64,000 bases of DNA from Seleniibacterium sp963677135 (GTDB lineage Bacteria > Desulfobacterota > Desulfuromonadia > Desulfuromonadales > Geopsychrobacteraceae). The position numbers and the translations under genes are program-made. The DNA is taken from contig CAXXLS010000002.1 of NCBI GenBank assembly GCA_963677135.2, forward strand, positions 1-64,000, written 5' to 3'. Below, piece by piece: positions 7,616 through 16,239 of the stretch. Under the pieces are notes generated by a model. It did not search any database. It was not told the origin of the DNA and saw only the letters and a list, made by a program, of their open reading frames with translations. Position 1 is the first letter of the stretch; each line of letters opens with the position of its first letter.

Positions 7616-7903
7616 ATGTCTGTGAGAATTGTTATCGTACGTCACGTACCGCAGGAGAAGGCAGCTGAACTGCGTCCATTGCTTCTGGAAATGAGGGCGC
7701 TGGCCAATGCCCAGCCTGGCTATGTTTCTGGCGAGACCCTGGTCAACTATGATGACCCCAGCGAGTACCTGGTTCTGAGTACCTGGCAGACGTTGAAGGA
7801 CTGGAATGTCTGGCTGGCCGACGAGCGGCGTAAAAAGCTGCAGGCCGAAGTCGACAAGATTACCGGTTGCGAGACTCTGTACTCTGTTTATTACAACGGC
7901 TGA
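7616..7903 (+). CDS. ABM-fold (antibiotic biosynthesis monooxygenase-like) small protein
   Basis: A 95-residue dimeric alpha-beta barrel type protein: VRIVIVRHVPQEKAAEL strand-helix start, a PGYVSGETL turn near 36-45, EYLVLSTWQTLKDWNVW near 50-66. Family members are heme-degrading or quinol monooxygenases, but many are small proteins of unknown role, and nothing here points to oxygen chemistry. It is the first gene after the terminator, with a GGGAG site before the ATG, and lies 48 bases before the carboxyltransferase gene, so it is likely co-transcribed with the mmd-cit genes. I cannot name its substrate. Confidence 0.75.
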   Translation: MSVRIVIVRHVPQEKAAELRPLLLEMRALANAQPGYVSGETLVNYDDPSEYLVLSTWQTLKDWNVWLADERRKKLQAEVDKITGCETLYSVYYNG

Positions 7904-7951
7904 TGCAGGCATTAACGTCAAAGAAATAACTCAGACAAAGGAATATCGCTG

Positions 7952-9503
7952 ATGATGGAAGCGAAAATTAATGAATTGTTGGAGAAGCGTCAGAAAGCTC
8001 TTGCCGGGGGAGGTAGCGAGAAGATCAAAAAACGGCATGACAAGGGGCTGCTGACGGCACGTGAGAGGATTGATCTGCTGGTTGACGAGGGCAGCTTTGA
8101 AGAGTTCGACATGTTCAAAGGGCACCGCTGTCACCATTTCGGCATGGAAAAAGTTGAAACCCTGGGCGATGGCGTGGTCACCGGTTACGGCACCATCAAT
8201 GGTCGCCTGGTCTACGTTTTTGCCTTTGATTTTACCGTTCTGGGCGGTTCTCTGTCCGAGACCCTGGCCGAGAAAATCTGCAAGGTGATGGATATGGCCG
8301 TCAAAAACGGCGCTCCCGTCATCGGCCCTGAACGATTCCGGCGGGGCCCGGATTCAGGAAGGGATTGAAAGTCTGGCCGGCTATTCCGACATCTTCCTGC
8401 GCAACGTCATGGCCTCGGGGGTTGTTCCCCAGCTGTCGGGCATTTTCGGTCCCTGTGCCGGCGGCGCGGTTTATTCTCCGGCCCTGACCGACTTTAACGT
8501 CATGGTGCGTAACAACAGTTACATGTTTCTGACCGGACCGAAGGTCGTCAAAGCCGTCACCCATGAAGATGTCACCACCGAGGCCCTCGGTGGCGCCAGC
8601 GTCCATACCACCAAGAGCGGGGTGGCCCATCTGGCGGCGGACAGCGAAGAACAGGCCATCAGCCAGTTGCGTGAGCTGTTCTCCTACATGCCCCAGAACA
8701 ACATGGAAGTTCCCCCCCGCAAGGAGACCGAAGATCCGATCACCCGCGAGGAGATGGGCCTCTGCAGGCTGCTGCCGGAAAACCCGAACCAGCCTTACGA
8801 TATCAAGCAGCTTATCGCCGCGACCGTCGACGATGGTCAGTTCCTTGAGATCCAGCCCGACTGGGCTCCGAATATCGTGATTGCTTTCGGCCGTTACGGC
8901 GGTCAGTCGGTCGGCATCGTCGCCAACCAGCCTCTCCACCTGGCCGGTGTCCTCGACAACGATTCTTCCATCAAGGCCGCACGTTTCGTCCGGTTCTGCG
9001 ATGCCTTCAATATCCCCCTGGTGACCTTTGTCGACGTTCCCGGCTTCCTGCCCGGAACCGCCCAGGAATATGGCGGCATCATCCGCAACGGCGCCAAGCT
9101 GCTCTACGCCTACGCCGAAGCGACGGTTCCCAAAGTCACCGTCGTGGTCCGCAAGTCCTACGGGGGGGCTTACTGTGTTATGAGCTCCAAGCACCTGCGC
9201 GGCGACGTCAACTACTCCTGGCCGAGCGGCGAAATCGCTGTTATGGGCGCCAAAGGGGCGGCAGAGATTCTGTTTGCCGGGGCCGCCAAGAAGAATCCTG
9301 AAAAGGCCGAGGAAATCATGGCCGAAGGGATCGAAGAGTACTCGGAGAAGTTCGCCAATCCTTATGAAGCCGCCAAGCGGGGTTATGTCGATGCGGTCAT
9401 CCTGCCGCAGCGCACCCGTTTCCGGATCTGCAAGGCGCTGGCTATGCTGGAAGGGAAGCAGGACTGCAACCCCCGCAAAAAACACGGAAACATTCCCCTG
9501 TAA
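7952..9503 (+). CDS. mmdA: MmdA-type carboxyltransferase subunit of a Na+-pumping decarboxylase (single-base frameshift)
   Basis: A 516-residue acyl-CoA carboxylase beta/MmdA protein with two crotonase-fold halves. Visible marks are the N-half oxyanion region GLNDSGGARIQEG (about 130), GPCAGGAVYSPALTDF (about 170) and the C-half VDVPGFLPGTAQEYGGIIRNGAK and WPSGEIAVMGAKGA. It would move the carboxyl group of a CoA ester (methylmalonyl-, malonyl- or glutaconyl-CoA) to biotin; it is not an OadA-type oxaloacetate carboxyltransferase. A CCC run at 8326-8328 carries one extra C; with it removed the two parts fuse and reach normal length. AAAGGA precedes ATG 7952. Gamma, biotin and beta subunits follow in order. 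Confidence 0.88.
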
Positions 9504-9541
9504 CCGAAAACATTAACAGCTCAGACGAACGGATAAAGACT

Positions 9542-9882
9542 ATGAATTTTGGCTGGCATAATGTGGTTGAAGGTCATGGGATCGGTCTCATGATAACCGG
9601 GATGCTGATCGTTTTTTGCGGTTTGCTGCTGATCAGTGGAATCATCATTCTGATGGGTTCCCTGGATGGCAAAAAGAGCAAAGCGAAAAAAGTTTCAGCT
9701 CCGGTAGCCGATGCGAAAGTCGACAAAGAACCAACCAAGGAAGAGCTTATCGCTGTGGCCGCGCTGGTGGTTTACCCTGGAATCGGAACGCAGACATGGG
9801 CGAATTGACACTGGAATTTACCAAAGCAGAGCCGGGTCGGATCTATCTGGGCTTCTGCAGGCAAAATGCGCTCGTTGTCTGA
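9542..9882 (+). CDS. OadG/MmdD-type gamma subunit of membrane decarboxylase (probable double frameshift)
   Basis: The N-terminus has one membrane helix (GLMITGMLIVFCGLLLISGI) followed by a Lys/Ala/Pro-rich linker and then EELIAVAALVVY, the usual OadG layout. As printed the frame stops at 9808 after 88 residues with an atypical tail. Removing one C from the run at 9775-9777 and one G from 9798-9800 gives VVYLESERRHGELTLEF and an end at RQNALVV with a stop at 9882, 112 residues, 11 bases before the biotin carrier start. This reading suits the family length and spacing, but two corrections are needed and the tail is my reconstruction. The subunit anchors and assembles the complex. Confidence 0.68.
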
Positions 9883-9893
9883 AGGAGGCTCCT

Positions 9894-10332
9894 ATGCGTA
9901 AATATAAATTGAAATTGAATGATAAAGATTTTGAAGTCCAGCTGAACAACGTGAGTGCTGAAGACGCAATTCTGGAAATCAACGGCAAGGAATACACGGT
10001 TGACATCAAGGCGATCGAGGAAGTGCTGCCGGAAGGCGCCGATCTCAACTTGGCCCCGGTCAGCCCGGCGGCTTCCTCCCTGGCTTCATCCAAGCCCAAA
10101 GGCCCGGTTGCCGCCGGCGACGGGTCGGTTCTCGCCCCGATTCCCGGATCGATCATGCAGGTTTATGTCAAGGTCGGTGACGAGGTCAAGGTCGGCCAGG
10201 CACTGTTCAAGATGGAAGCCATGAAGATGGAGAATGAAATCAACGCCCGTATCGACGGCCAAAGTGACCGCCGTCAATATCAAGGTCGGCGACAGTGTCA
10301 ACCAGGGTGAGGAACTGATGGTCATTGAATAG
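9894..10332 (+). CDS. Biotin carboxyl carrier subunit (single-base frameshift)
   Basis: A 145-residue biotinyl carrier. An N-terminal beta-rich part (1-45), an Ala/Pro/Ser-rich flexible linker (about 50-75) and a biotinyl domain with the EAMKMEN lysine near residue 114 are visible. One extra C in the pair at 10259-10260 breaks the frame just after the biotin site; with it removed the domain ends correctly as GKVTAVNIKVGDSVNQGEEL plus MVIE. The start is fixed by AGGAGG 4 bases before ATG. It would shuttle CO2 from the carboxyltransferase to the beta subunit at the membrane. A biotin ligase is not in the window. Confidence 0.88.
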
Positions 10333-10393
10333 CATGACCGGACCGCAGGCGTCGTTGATTTGTTTTCGTTGAATTTCAGCAGAGAGCGTGACT

Positions 10394-11512
10394 ATGAATA
10401 TGCTAACTGATTTTTTAATGAGTACCGGTTTTGTCGAGATCCACTGGCAAAACATCGTCATGATACTCTTTGGTTGCCTGTTTATCTACCTGGCAATCAC
10501 CAAGGGGTTTGAGCCCTTGTTGCTGCTGCCGATCGGTTTCGGCCTGGTCGTCGGCAACATCCCCGTTCCGGAGGCGATGGCCGGCGGTGAAGAGGGGATG
10601 TTTTTCTACAATATCTACCAGGGGGTCAAGCAGGGGATCTACCCGCCCCTGATCTTCCTCGGGGTCGGCGCCATGACCGATTTTACCCCGATGCTCAGTA
10701 ACCCCAAGCTGGTGTTGCTGGGAGCGGCCGCTCAGTTCGGGATCTTCGGGACCCTGATCGGTGCCCTGTTCCTCGGCTTTACTCCCCAGCAGGCGGGCGC
10801 CATCGGTATTATCGGCGGAGCCGACGGACCGACGGCCATCTTCCTGTCCTCGGTGCTGGCTCCGGAACTGCTCGGGTCCATCGCCATCGCCGCTTATTCC
10901 TACATGTCCCTGGTGCCGGTTATTCAGCCGCCGATCATGCGTCTGCTGACCACCAAGGAAGAGCGGGTGATCCGGATGGAGGTGTCCCGTCAGGTCAGCA
11001 AGCGCGAAAAGATCATCTTCCCGATTGTCGGCTTCCTGATCTGTACCCTGATCGCCCCCGGATCCATGGTTCTGATCGGCTGCCTGTTCTTTGGCAACCT
11101 CCTCAAGGAGAGTATGGTCACCGAGCGTCTGGCCAACACCGCCCGGGGGGCCATGATCGATATCCTCACCATTCTGCTGGGCTTCTCCATCGGTGCCAAT
11201 ACCCTGGCCGCCAACTTCCTGACCGCCAGATCCATCGGGATCTTCGTCATGGGAGCGACCGCTTTCGCGGTGGCCACGGCCTGCGGGGTTCTGTTTGCCA
11301 AACTGCTCAACGTGTTTTCCACCAAGAAGATCAATCCGCTGGTTGGCGCTGCCGGAGTTTCCGCGGTTCCCAACTCGGCACGGGTTGTCAACAAGGTCGG
11401 GCTGGAATATGATCCGACCAATTACCTGCTGATGCATGCCATGGCGCCCAACGTTGCCGGTGTCGTCGGTTCTGCCATCGCAGCCGGGGTACTGTTGTCA
11501 GTGCTTGCGTAG
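10394..11512 (+). CDS. oadB: Na+-translocating decarboxylase beta subunit (OadB/MmdB)
   Basis: A 372-residue polytopic protein with about nine membrane segments. It decarboxylates carboxybiotin and exports Na+. The functional signature GIIGGADGPTAIFLSS near residue 140 contains the essential Asp, and NPLVGAAGVSAVPNSARV near 315 is the second conserved loop. GTG 10388 is possible but ATG 10394 fits the family start. It is intact, unlike its upstream partners. It is shared between oxaloacetate, methylmalonyl-CoA and glutaconyl-CoA decarboxylases and so does not reveal the substrate. The citrate lyase ligase gene follows after 39 bases. Confidence 0.93.
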   Translation: MNMLTDFLMSTGFVEIHWQNIVMILFGCLFIYLAITKGFEPLLLLPIGFGLVVGNIPVPEAMAGGEEGMFFYNIYQGVKQGIYPPLIFLGVGAMTDFTPMLSNPKLVLLGAAAQFGIFGTLIGALFLGFTPQQAGAIGIIGGADGPTAIFLSSVLAPELLGSIAIAAYSYMSLVPVIQPPIMRLLTTKEERVIRMEVSRQVSKREKIIFPIVGFLICTLIAPGSMVLIGCLFFGNLLKESMVTERLANTARGAMIDILTILLGFSIGANTLAANFLTARSIGIFVMGATAFAVATACGVLFAKLLNVFSTKKINPLVGAAGVSAVPNSARVVNKVGLEYDPTNYLLMHAMAPNVAGVVGSAIAAGVLLSVLA

Positions 11513-11551
11513 TGACGTTGGTTTCAAAGTTTCAAGTTTAGGAAAACAATC

Positions 11552-12565
11552 ATGGTTGTCAGGTTGATTAACAAGTATGATCAGCTCAAGGCACGGGAAC
11601 TCATCGAAGCAAACGGGTTCACCTTTGAAGAGAAGTTCGATGCCATGTTCGGAGTGTTCGAAGATGGCGAGCTGGTCGCGACAGCCTCCAGAGATCGCAA
11701 TGTTTTCAAAATGATTTGCATCCGTGACAGCCACCAGGGAGGGACCCTCCTTGGCGAGCTGCTCACGGAGCTGATCAACAGCTGCGAATTCACCGATATC
11801 AATCACTATTTCGTCTTCACCAAGCCGGACCGCTGTCAGTCTTTCCAGCATCTCAACTTCTATCCGCTGGTCCAGCATGAAAAGTTGTGTCTGCTGGAAT
11901 ACGGCCATGGCTTGCAGGCTTATCTCGATCAGCATCGGGAACTGGTCAAGCCGGGGCACAACGGTGCTGTTGTCGTCAACTGCAATCCCTTCACCCGGGG
12001 CCATCAGTACCTTATCGAAGAGGCGGCCCGCCAGGTCGATCAGCTTTATGTTTTCGTGGTGCGTGAGGACCGTTCCATTTTCCCCTTCGATGTCCGGCTT
12101 CGGCTGACCAGGGAGGGGACGTCCCATATCCCCAACGTGACGGTTCTGGATACCTCCGATTACGCCATCAGTCAGGTCACCTTCCCCGGATATTTCCTGA
12201 AACAGGACGATGATCAACAGGTCATCCAGATGGAAGTCGACCTGCACCTGTTCGGCAGGCATATCGCTCCGTTCTTCAATGTCTCCAAGAGGTTTGTCGG
12301 CACGGAACCCTACTGTCGGACAACCAGGATTTACAGTGAGACCATGCACAAGGTCCTGGCCTTGTACGGCATTGAGACGGTACAATTGGAGCGCAAAACG
12401 ATATCTTCCCAGCCGATCAGTGCCTCCAGGGTGCGCGAGGCTCTCAAGCGCGAAGCTTTCGAGACCCTGAAGGAACTGGTACCTGATACCACGCTGGCTT
12501 TTCTGCGCTCGGCACAGGCACGGGAATTATTGACTACCTTGAAAGATTACCAGAGGAGACATTGA
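11552..12565 (+). CDS. citC: [Citrate (pro-3S)-lyase] ligase CitC
   Basis: CitC acetylates the prosthetic group of citrate lyase using acetate and ATP. The 337-residue protein has the N-terminal GNAT-like region (about 1-130, with FEEKFDAMFGVFEDGELVA) and a nucleotidyltransferase domain starting at NCNPFTRGHQYLIEEAA (about 150), where RGHQYL corresponds to the HxGH-type nucleotide site. The C-terminus keeps ISASRVREALKR. AGGAAAA precedes the ATG. Its stop overlaps the citD start (TGATG), typical of cit operons. Confidence 0.95.
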   Translation: MVVRLINKYDQLKARELIEANGFTFEEKFDAMFGVFEDGELVATASRDRNVFKMICIRDSHQGGTLLGELLTELINSCEFTDINHYFVFTKPDRCQSFQHLNFYPLVQHEKLCLLEYGHGLQAYLDQHRELVKPGHNGAVVVNCNPFTRGHQYLIEEAARQVDQLYVFVVREDRSIFPFDVRLRLTREGTSHIPNVTVLDTSDYAISQVTFPGYFLKQDDDQQVIQMEVDLHLFGRHIAPFFNVSKRFVGTEPYCRTTRIYSETMHKVLALYGIETVQLERKTISSQPISASRVREALKREAFETLKELVPDTTLAFLRSAQARELLTTLKDYQRRH

Positions 12566-12834
12566 TGAAAATAACCAAAAAAGCCCAGGCTGGCACCATG
12601 CAGTCGAGCGATCTGATGGTTTTTCTGGAACCGTCGGACGAACTGAGGGTTGAGATCGACTCGACCGTCAAAAAACAGTTTGAGCATCTGATCAAGAAAC
12701 AGATTGATCAAGTCCTTGATAAATTGTCAGTCACCAGCGGTCATATCAAGATCAGTGACCGTGGCGCTCTCGATTATGCGATTGCCGCTCGCCTGGAGAC
12801 TGCTCTCAGAAGAGCCAGCGAGGAGGAGTCATAG
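12565..12834 (+). CDS. citD: Citrate lyase acyl carrier protein (gamma subunit) CitD
   Basis: An 89-residue acyl carrier protein. The AGTMQSSDLMVFLEP motif near residue 11 holds the serine that carries the phosphoribosyl-dephospho-CoA group added by CitX. The rest (helical middle, then HIKISDRGALDYAIAARLETAL) is typical of the family. The AGAGGAGAC ribosome site supports ATG 12565, which overlaps the citC stop. A two-base gap separates it from the PPC-domain gene that interrupts the usual citD-citE order. Confidence 0.95.
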   Translation: MKITKKAQAGTMQSSDLMVFLEPSDELRVEIDSTVKKQFEHLIKKQIDQVLDKLSVTSGHIKISDRGALDYAIAARLETALRRASEEES

Positions 12835-12836
12835 GG

Positions 12837-13307
12837 ATGAAGGGTGTCTGGTGTAAAGAATGGACCCAGGGTCGCCGCTATATCGTCAAGGTCGAGCCGG
12901 GGCAGAAAATCAAGGAAAGCCTGGTTCAGTTCGCCAAGCAGGAAAATATCAAGAACGGCGTGGTCGTTTCGGCCGTCGGATCGGTACGCAACGCAATTTT
13001 CCGGGGTATCAAGTCCGGTGCCAAGCGACCCATCACCCCGCCGCGGATGCGGCAGCTGGAGATTGAAGGTCCTCTGGAGATGCTCGGCCTCGAGGGTAAC
13101 CTGATCATGAGTGACAACGACGGAGTCGATTGTCACCTGCATATCATGCTCGGCAAGAGTTCCGGGGAGGTGGTCGGCGGCCATCTGTTCGATGCCGAAA
13201 TTTTTGCCAGCTGCGAAATAATGTTCACTGAGATCCTGGTTTCTGGCGTTGAGCGCCATGTTTCAAAAACTGGCGGTATCTCGACCATTTATATTGAGGA
13301 GGAGTGA
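12837..13307 (+). CDS. PPC/DUF296-domain protein inserted in the citrate lyase operon
   Basis: A 156-residue protein made almost entirely of one PPC (plants and prokaryotes conserved, DUF296) domain: KVEPGQKIKESLVQFAKQEN start, GVVVSAVGSVRNA near 45, and the metal-type His cluster DCHLHIMLG near 100 followed by VVGGHLFD. Plant members carry AT-hooks and bind DNA, but there is no AT-hook here, and bacterial members are uncharacterised. It is packed between citD (2-base gap) and citE, so it is surely co-expressed. A role as a small metal-binding regulator or accessory factor of the lyase is only inference. Confidence 0.85.
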   Translation: MKGVWCKEWTQGRRYIVKVEPGQKIKESLVQFAKQENIKNGVVVSAVGSVRNAIFRGIKSGAKRPITPPRMRQLEIEGPLEMLGLEGNLIMSDNDGVDCHLHIMLGKSSGEVVGGHLFDAEIFASCEIMFTEILVSGVERHVSKTGGISTIYIEEE

Positions 13308-13312
13308 TTGTC

Positions 13313-14233
13313 ATGGCCGATTTTGAGTTGATGAGATCACTGTTGTACGTTCCCGGCAATATGCCGTCCATGCTGCAGAACGTCCCCATGTTCCAGAGCG
13401 ACTGCGTGATGATCGACCTGGAGGACTCGGTTCCCTACAGTGAGAAGGATGCGGCCCGGTTGCTGGTTCGGAATTTCCTGGAGAATTACAAAGAGCACAA
13501 CAAGAAGATTCTGGTGCGCATCAACAGCCTGAAAACCAAGTGGTGGAAACAGGATCTCGATGCCATCCTGCCGGTGATGGCCGACGGGGTGCGCCTGCCC
13601 GAAGCCGATACCCCTGAGTATGTCGAGCAGCTTGATACCATTCTCACCGAGTACGAAGAGGAACTGGGTCTGCCCATCGGACATTTCAAGATTCTGCCGT
13701 CCATCGAAACCGCCGAGGGCGTTATTAACTGCATCAAGATCGCCAAGAGTTCCTCGCGTCTGCTCGGTCTGGCGTTCGGGGCCGAGGATTATACAGCCAG
13801 CCTCGAGATCCAGAGAACCAAGGGGGGCGAGGAATTGTTCGCGGCCAGGACCCGTATCGTCTGGGCCTGCAAGGCGGCTGGAATTCAGGCCATCGATACG
13901 ATTTTTGCCGATGCCGCTGACATGGAGGCTCTGCGCAAGGAAACCGAACTGATCAAAACCCTCGGTTTCTCCGGCAAGTCGCTGGTCAATCCGCGCCAGA
14001 TCGAAGTTGTTCATGATGTCTTTATGCCGAAACAGGAAGAGATCGATTACGCCCTTCAGGTGGTCGACGCCATACAGCGTGCCCGGGAGATGGGGACCGG
14101 GGTTATTTCCCTGGCCGGCAAGATGATCGACATTCCGGTTGTTATTCGTGCAGTGAAAACTCTTAAAACGGCCCAGGCCCACGGCCTGGTCGATATTGAA
14201 TTAGATGATGAGGTGATCTATGGCCAAAAATAG
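13313..14233 (+). CDS. citE: Citrate lyase beta subunit (citryl-ACP lyase) CitE
   Basis: CitE cleaves citryl-ACP to acetyl-ACP and oxaloacetate. The 306-residue TIM-barrel protein of the HpcH/HpaI superfamily has RSLLYVPGNMPSML at the N-terminus, DCVMIDLEDSVP near 31, ILPSIETAEGV near 130 with the catalytic Glu, and GAEDYTASL near 155 with the metal-binding Asp. I start at ATG 13313, nine bases after AGGAGG; a GTG at 13304 would overlap the site itself. The end overlaps citF by 14 bases. Confidence 0.95.
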   Translation: MADFELMRSLLYVPGNMPSMLQNVPMFQSDCVMIDLEDSVPYSEKDAARLLVRNFLENYKEHNKKILVRINSLKTKWWKQDLDAILPVMADGVRLPEADTPEYVEQLDTILTEYEEELGLPIGHFKILPSIETAEGVINCIKIAKSSSRLLGLAFGAEDYTASLEIQRTKGGEELFAARTRIVWACKAAGIQAIDTIFADAADMEALRKETELIKTLGFSGKSLVNPRQIEVVHDVFMPKQEEIDYALQVVDAIQRAREMGTGVISLAGKMIDIPVVIRAVKTLKTAQAHGLVDIELDDEVIYGQK

Positions 14234-15758
14234 TTTGGGGCGTGAGCTCCCAGAATCTTTTGCCGGGAAGACAGTTGTCCCCTTCCAGGATCCCTTCAGT
14301 TACAAAAAGGCGGGATATCTTGCCACCCGCCCCGTTCGGCGGGTCAATCCCACTGACAACAAAGTGCTGGGGAGTCTGCGGGAGGCGATAGAAGCATCCG
14401 GACTGCGCAGCGGCATGACGATTGCGACCCATCACCATCTGCGTAATGGTGATGCCATCCTGAACTTGGTGGTCAAAGAGATCGACGCCATGGGGATCAA
14501 GGATATCAAAATTGCCTCGAGCTCCGTCCACCCGGTTCATGCCGAACTGATCCCCTATATCCAGAAAGGGGTCATTACCGGTATCGAGACGGGTGTCAAC
14601 GGCCTGATCGGCGAGATGGCTTCCAAGGGGGAACTGCATTGCCCGATTACCGTCCGAACCCACGGCGGCCGCGCCCGGGCCGTGATCACCGGGGATGTCC
14701 AGGTCGATGTCGCTTTTATCTCGGCGCCCTGCTGTGACAAATACGGCAACATGAATGGTTACAGCGGCCCTTCCGCCTGTGGCAGTCTTGGTTACGCTCA
14801 TACCGATGCGCAATACGCCAAGCATGTTATCGCGGTGACAGACAACCTGGTGCCCCATCCGGCCGTACCGGTCGCTATCCCCATGTCCATGGTGGACAAC
14901 GTCGTCGTGGTCGATTCCCTCGGGGATCCGAAGAAGATCGTGTCCACCACCACCCGGATCACCCGTGACCCGGTCGGGCTGCAGATCGCCAAGTATGCGT
15001 CCCAGGTCATTGAGGCGTCCGGCCTGCTCAAGGATGGCTTTTCTTTCCAGACCGGGTCCGGCGGCATCTCCCTGGCGGTGGCCGATCGGGTCAAGCAGCT
15101 GATGAGTGCCGGCAACATCAAGGGCAGTTTCGGCTGCGGGGGGATTACCGGCTATTTCGTCGATATGCTGGAACAGGGGCTGTTCCAGGCCCTGTTCGAC
15201 GTGCAGTGTTTCGACCTCAAGGCGGTCGATTCCATCGGGCGCAACCCCAATCACCTGGAGATGAGTGCCGACCTCTACGCTAACCCCTACAATGCCGGCT
15301 GTGTCGTCAATATGCTTGACACCGTTATCCTCGGGGCGACCGAAGTGGACGTCAACTTCAACGTCAATGTCAACACCGAGTCCAACGGCTACCTGCTGCA
15401 CAACACCGGGGGGCACAGCGATGCGGCGGCCGGTGCGAAGTTGTCGATCATTACCGCTCCCCTGATCCGCGGGCGCCTGCCGATCATCCGTGACGCCGTC
15501 ACCACGGTAACGACCCCGGGGCAGACTATCGATGCCATCGTCACCGAGCGCGGCATCGCCGTCAACGAGCATCAGGCCGATCTCAAGAAAGAGCTGATCA
15601 GGCGCAAAATTCCGGTCATGGACATTCATGACCTGCGGAAACTGGCGACCAGTATCACCGGCGAGCCGAAACCGGTCGAATTCACCGATGATGTTATTGC
15701 TCTGATTGAGTACCGCGACGGCTCAATAATTGATGCAGTACGACGCGTTAAAGAATAG
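14220..15758 (+). CDS. citF: Citrate lyase alpha subunit (citrate:acetyl-ACP transferase) CitF
   Basis: CitF swaps citrate for acetate on the acyl carrier protein. The 512-residue protein matches family length and shows HHHLRNGDAILN near 77, PITVRTHGGRARAV near 143, FQTGSGGISLAVADR near 278 and GNIKGSFGCGGITGYFVDML near 300. GAGGTG lies upstream of ATG 14220. It is the largest subunit of the alpha6-beta6-gamma6 complex with CitE and CitD. It overlaps citE and citX, so all the lyase genes are translationally coupled. Confidence 0.96.
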   Translation: MAKNSLGRELPESFAGKTVVPFQDPFSYKKAGYLATRPVRRVNPTDNKVLGSLREAIEASGLRSGMTIATHHHLRNGDAILNLVVKEIDAMGIKDIKIASSSVHPVHAELIPYIQKGVITGIETGVNGLIGEMASKGELHCPITVRTHGGRARAVITGDVQVDVAFISAPCCDKYGNMNGYSGPSACGSLGYAHTDAQYAKHVIAVTDNLVPHPAVPVAIPMSMVDNVVVVDSLGDPKKIVSTTTRITRDPVGLQIAKYASQVIEASGLLKDGFSFQTGSGGISLAVADRVKQLMSAGNIKGSFGCGGITGYFVDMLEQGLFQALFDVQCFDLKAVDSIGRNPNHLEMSADLYANPYNAGCVVNMLDTVILGATEVDVNFNVNVNTESNGYLLHNTGGHSDAAAGAKLSIITAPLIRGRLPIIRDAVTTVTTPGQTIDAIVTERGIAVNEHQADLKKELIRRKIPVMDIHDLRKLATSITGEPKPVEFTDDVIALIEYRDGSIIDAVRRVKE

Positions 15759-16239
15759 GATTCTCCTTGACCGTGAGCGCCGCGACGAAAAACTTTACAA
15801 GTTGTTGACGTCGCTCACGGAAGGTTCCGCCATCCAGGTGTCCCTGAATATTCCCGGCCCGGTCAAATGTCCGCCGGGGGGACGGGAACTGTTTGCCTGG
15901 GGGCAGGAGCAGCTTGCTCAGTCCCTGGCGGTCAGCCTGGCGCTGATGGAAGAGGACTCCTTGGGCCCCTGGGCCCTGTATACCACGGCTGCGGCTCCTC
16001 TAGAGGTCAAAAGCATCTGCTGCGCCATCGAGCAGGCAATCCCTGCGGCCCGCCTGCTCGACCTTGATGTCTACGCCATCGACGGGACCGCTCATGACCG
16101 GGCCTCCCACGGTCTGGCTCAGCGCCGGTGCCTGGTGTGTGCCGAGCCGGCCCGTGATTGCATCAGGACGAAAAGACATTCCTGGTCCCAGATAAAGGAT
16201 CGCCTTGAAGAATTGCTCGAACCCTATACAGCTGCTTAG
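15733..16239 (+). CDS. citX: Apo-citrate lyase phosphoribosyl-dephospho-CoA transferase CitX
   Basis: CitX attaches the prosthetic group to the CitD serine. The 168-residue protein keeps the RLLDLDVYAIDG acid motif near 112 and the RRCLVCAEPARDCIRTKRH Cys/His segment near 133-150. ATG 15733 (a TTG at 15730 precedes it) lies inside the citF 3' end, with no clear ribosome site, so it relies on coupling. Its end overlaps citG by 35 bases. Confidence 0.92.
   Translation: MQYDALKNRILLDRERRDEKLYKLLTSLTEGSAIQVSLNIPGPVKCPPGGRELFAWGQEQLAQSLAVSLALMEEDSLGPWALYTTAAAPLEVKSICCAIEQAIPAARLLDLDVYAIDGTAHDRASHGLAQRRCLVCAEPARDCIRTKRHSWSQIKDRLEELLEPYTAA

Noticed and set aside
9711..10310. A gamma-biotin fusion protein produced by a single frame correction
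   Set aside because: The biotin carrier has its own strong AGGAGG site and ATG, and a second correction restores a normal gamma-subunit end just before it. I keep separate genes, with the fusion as a less likely option.
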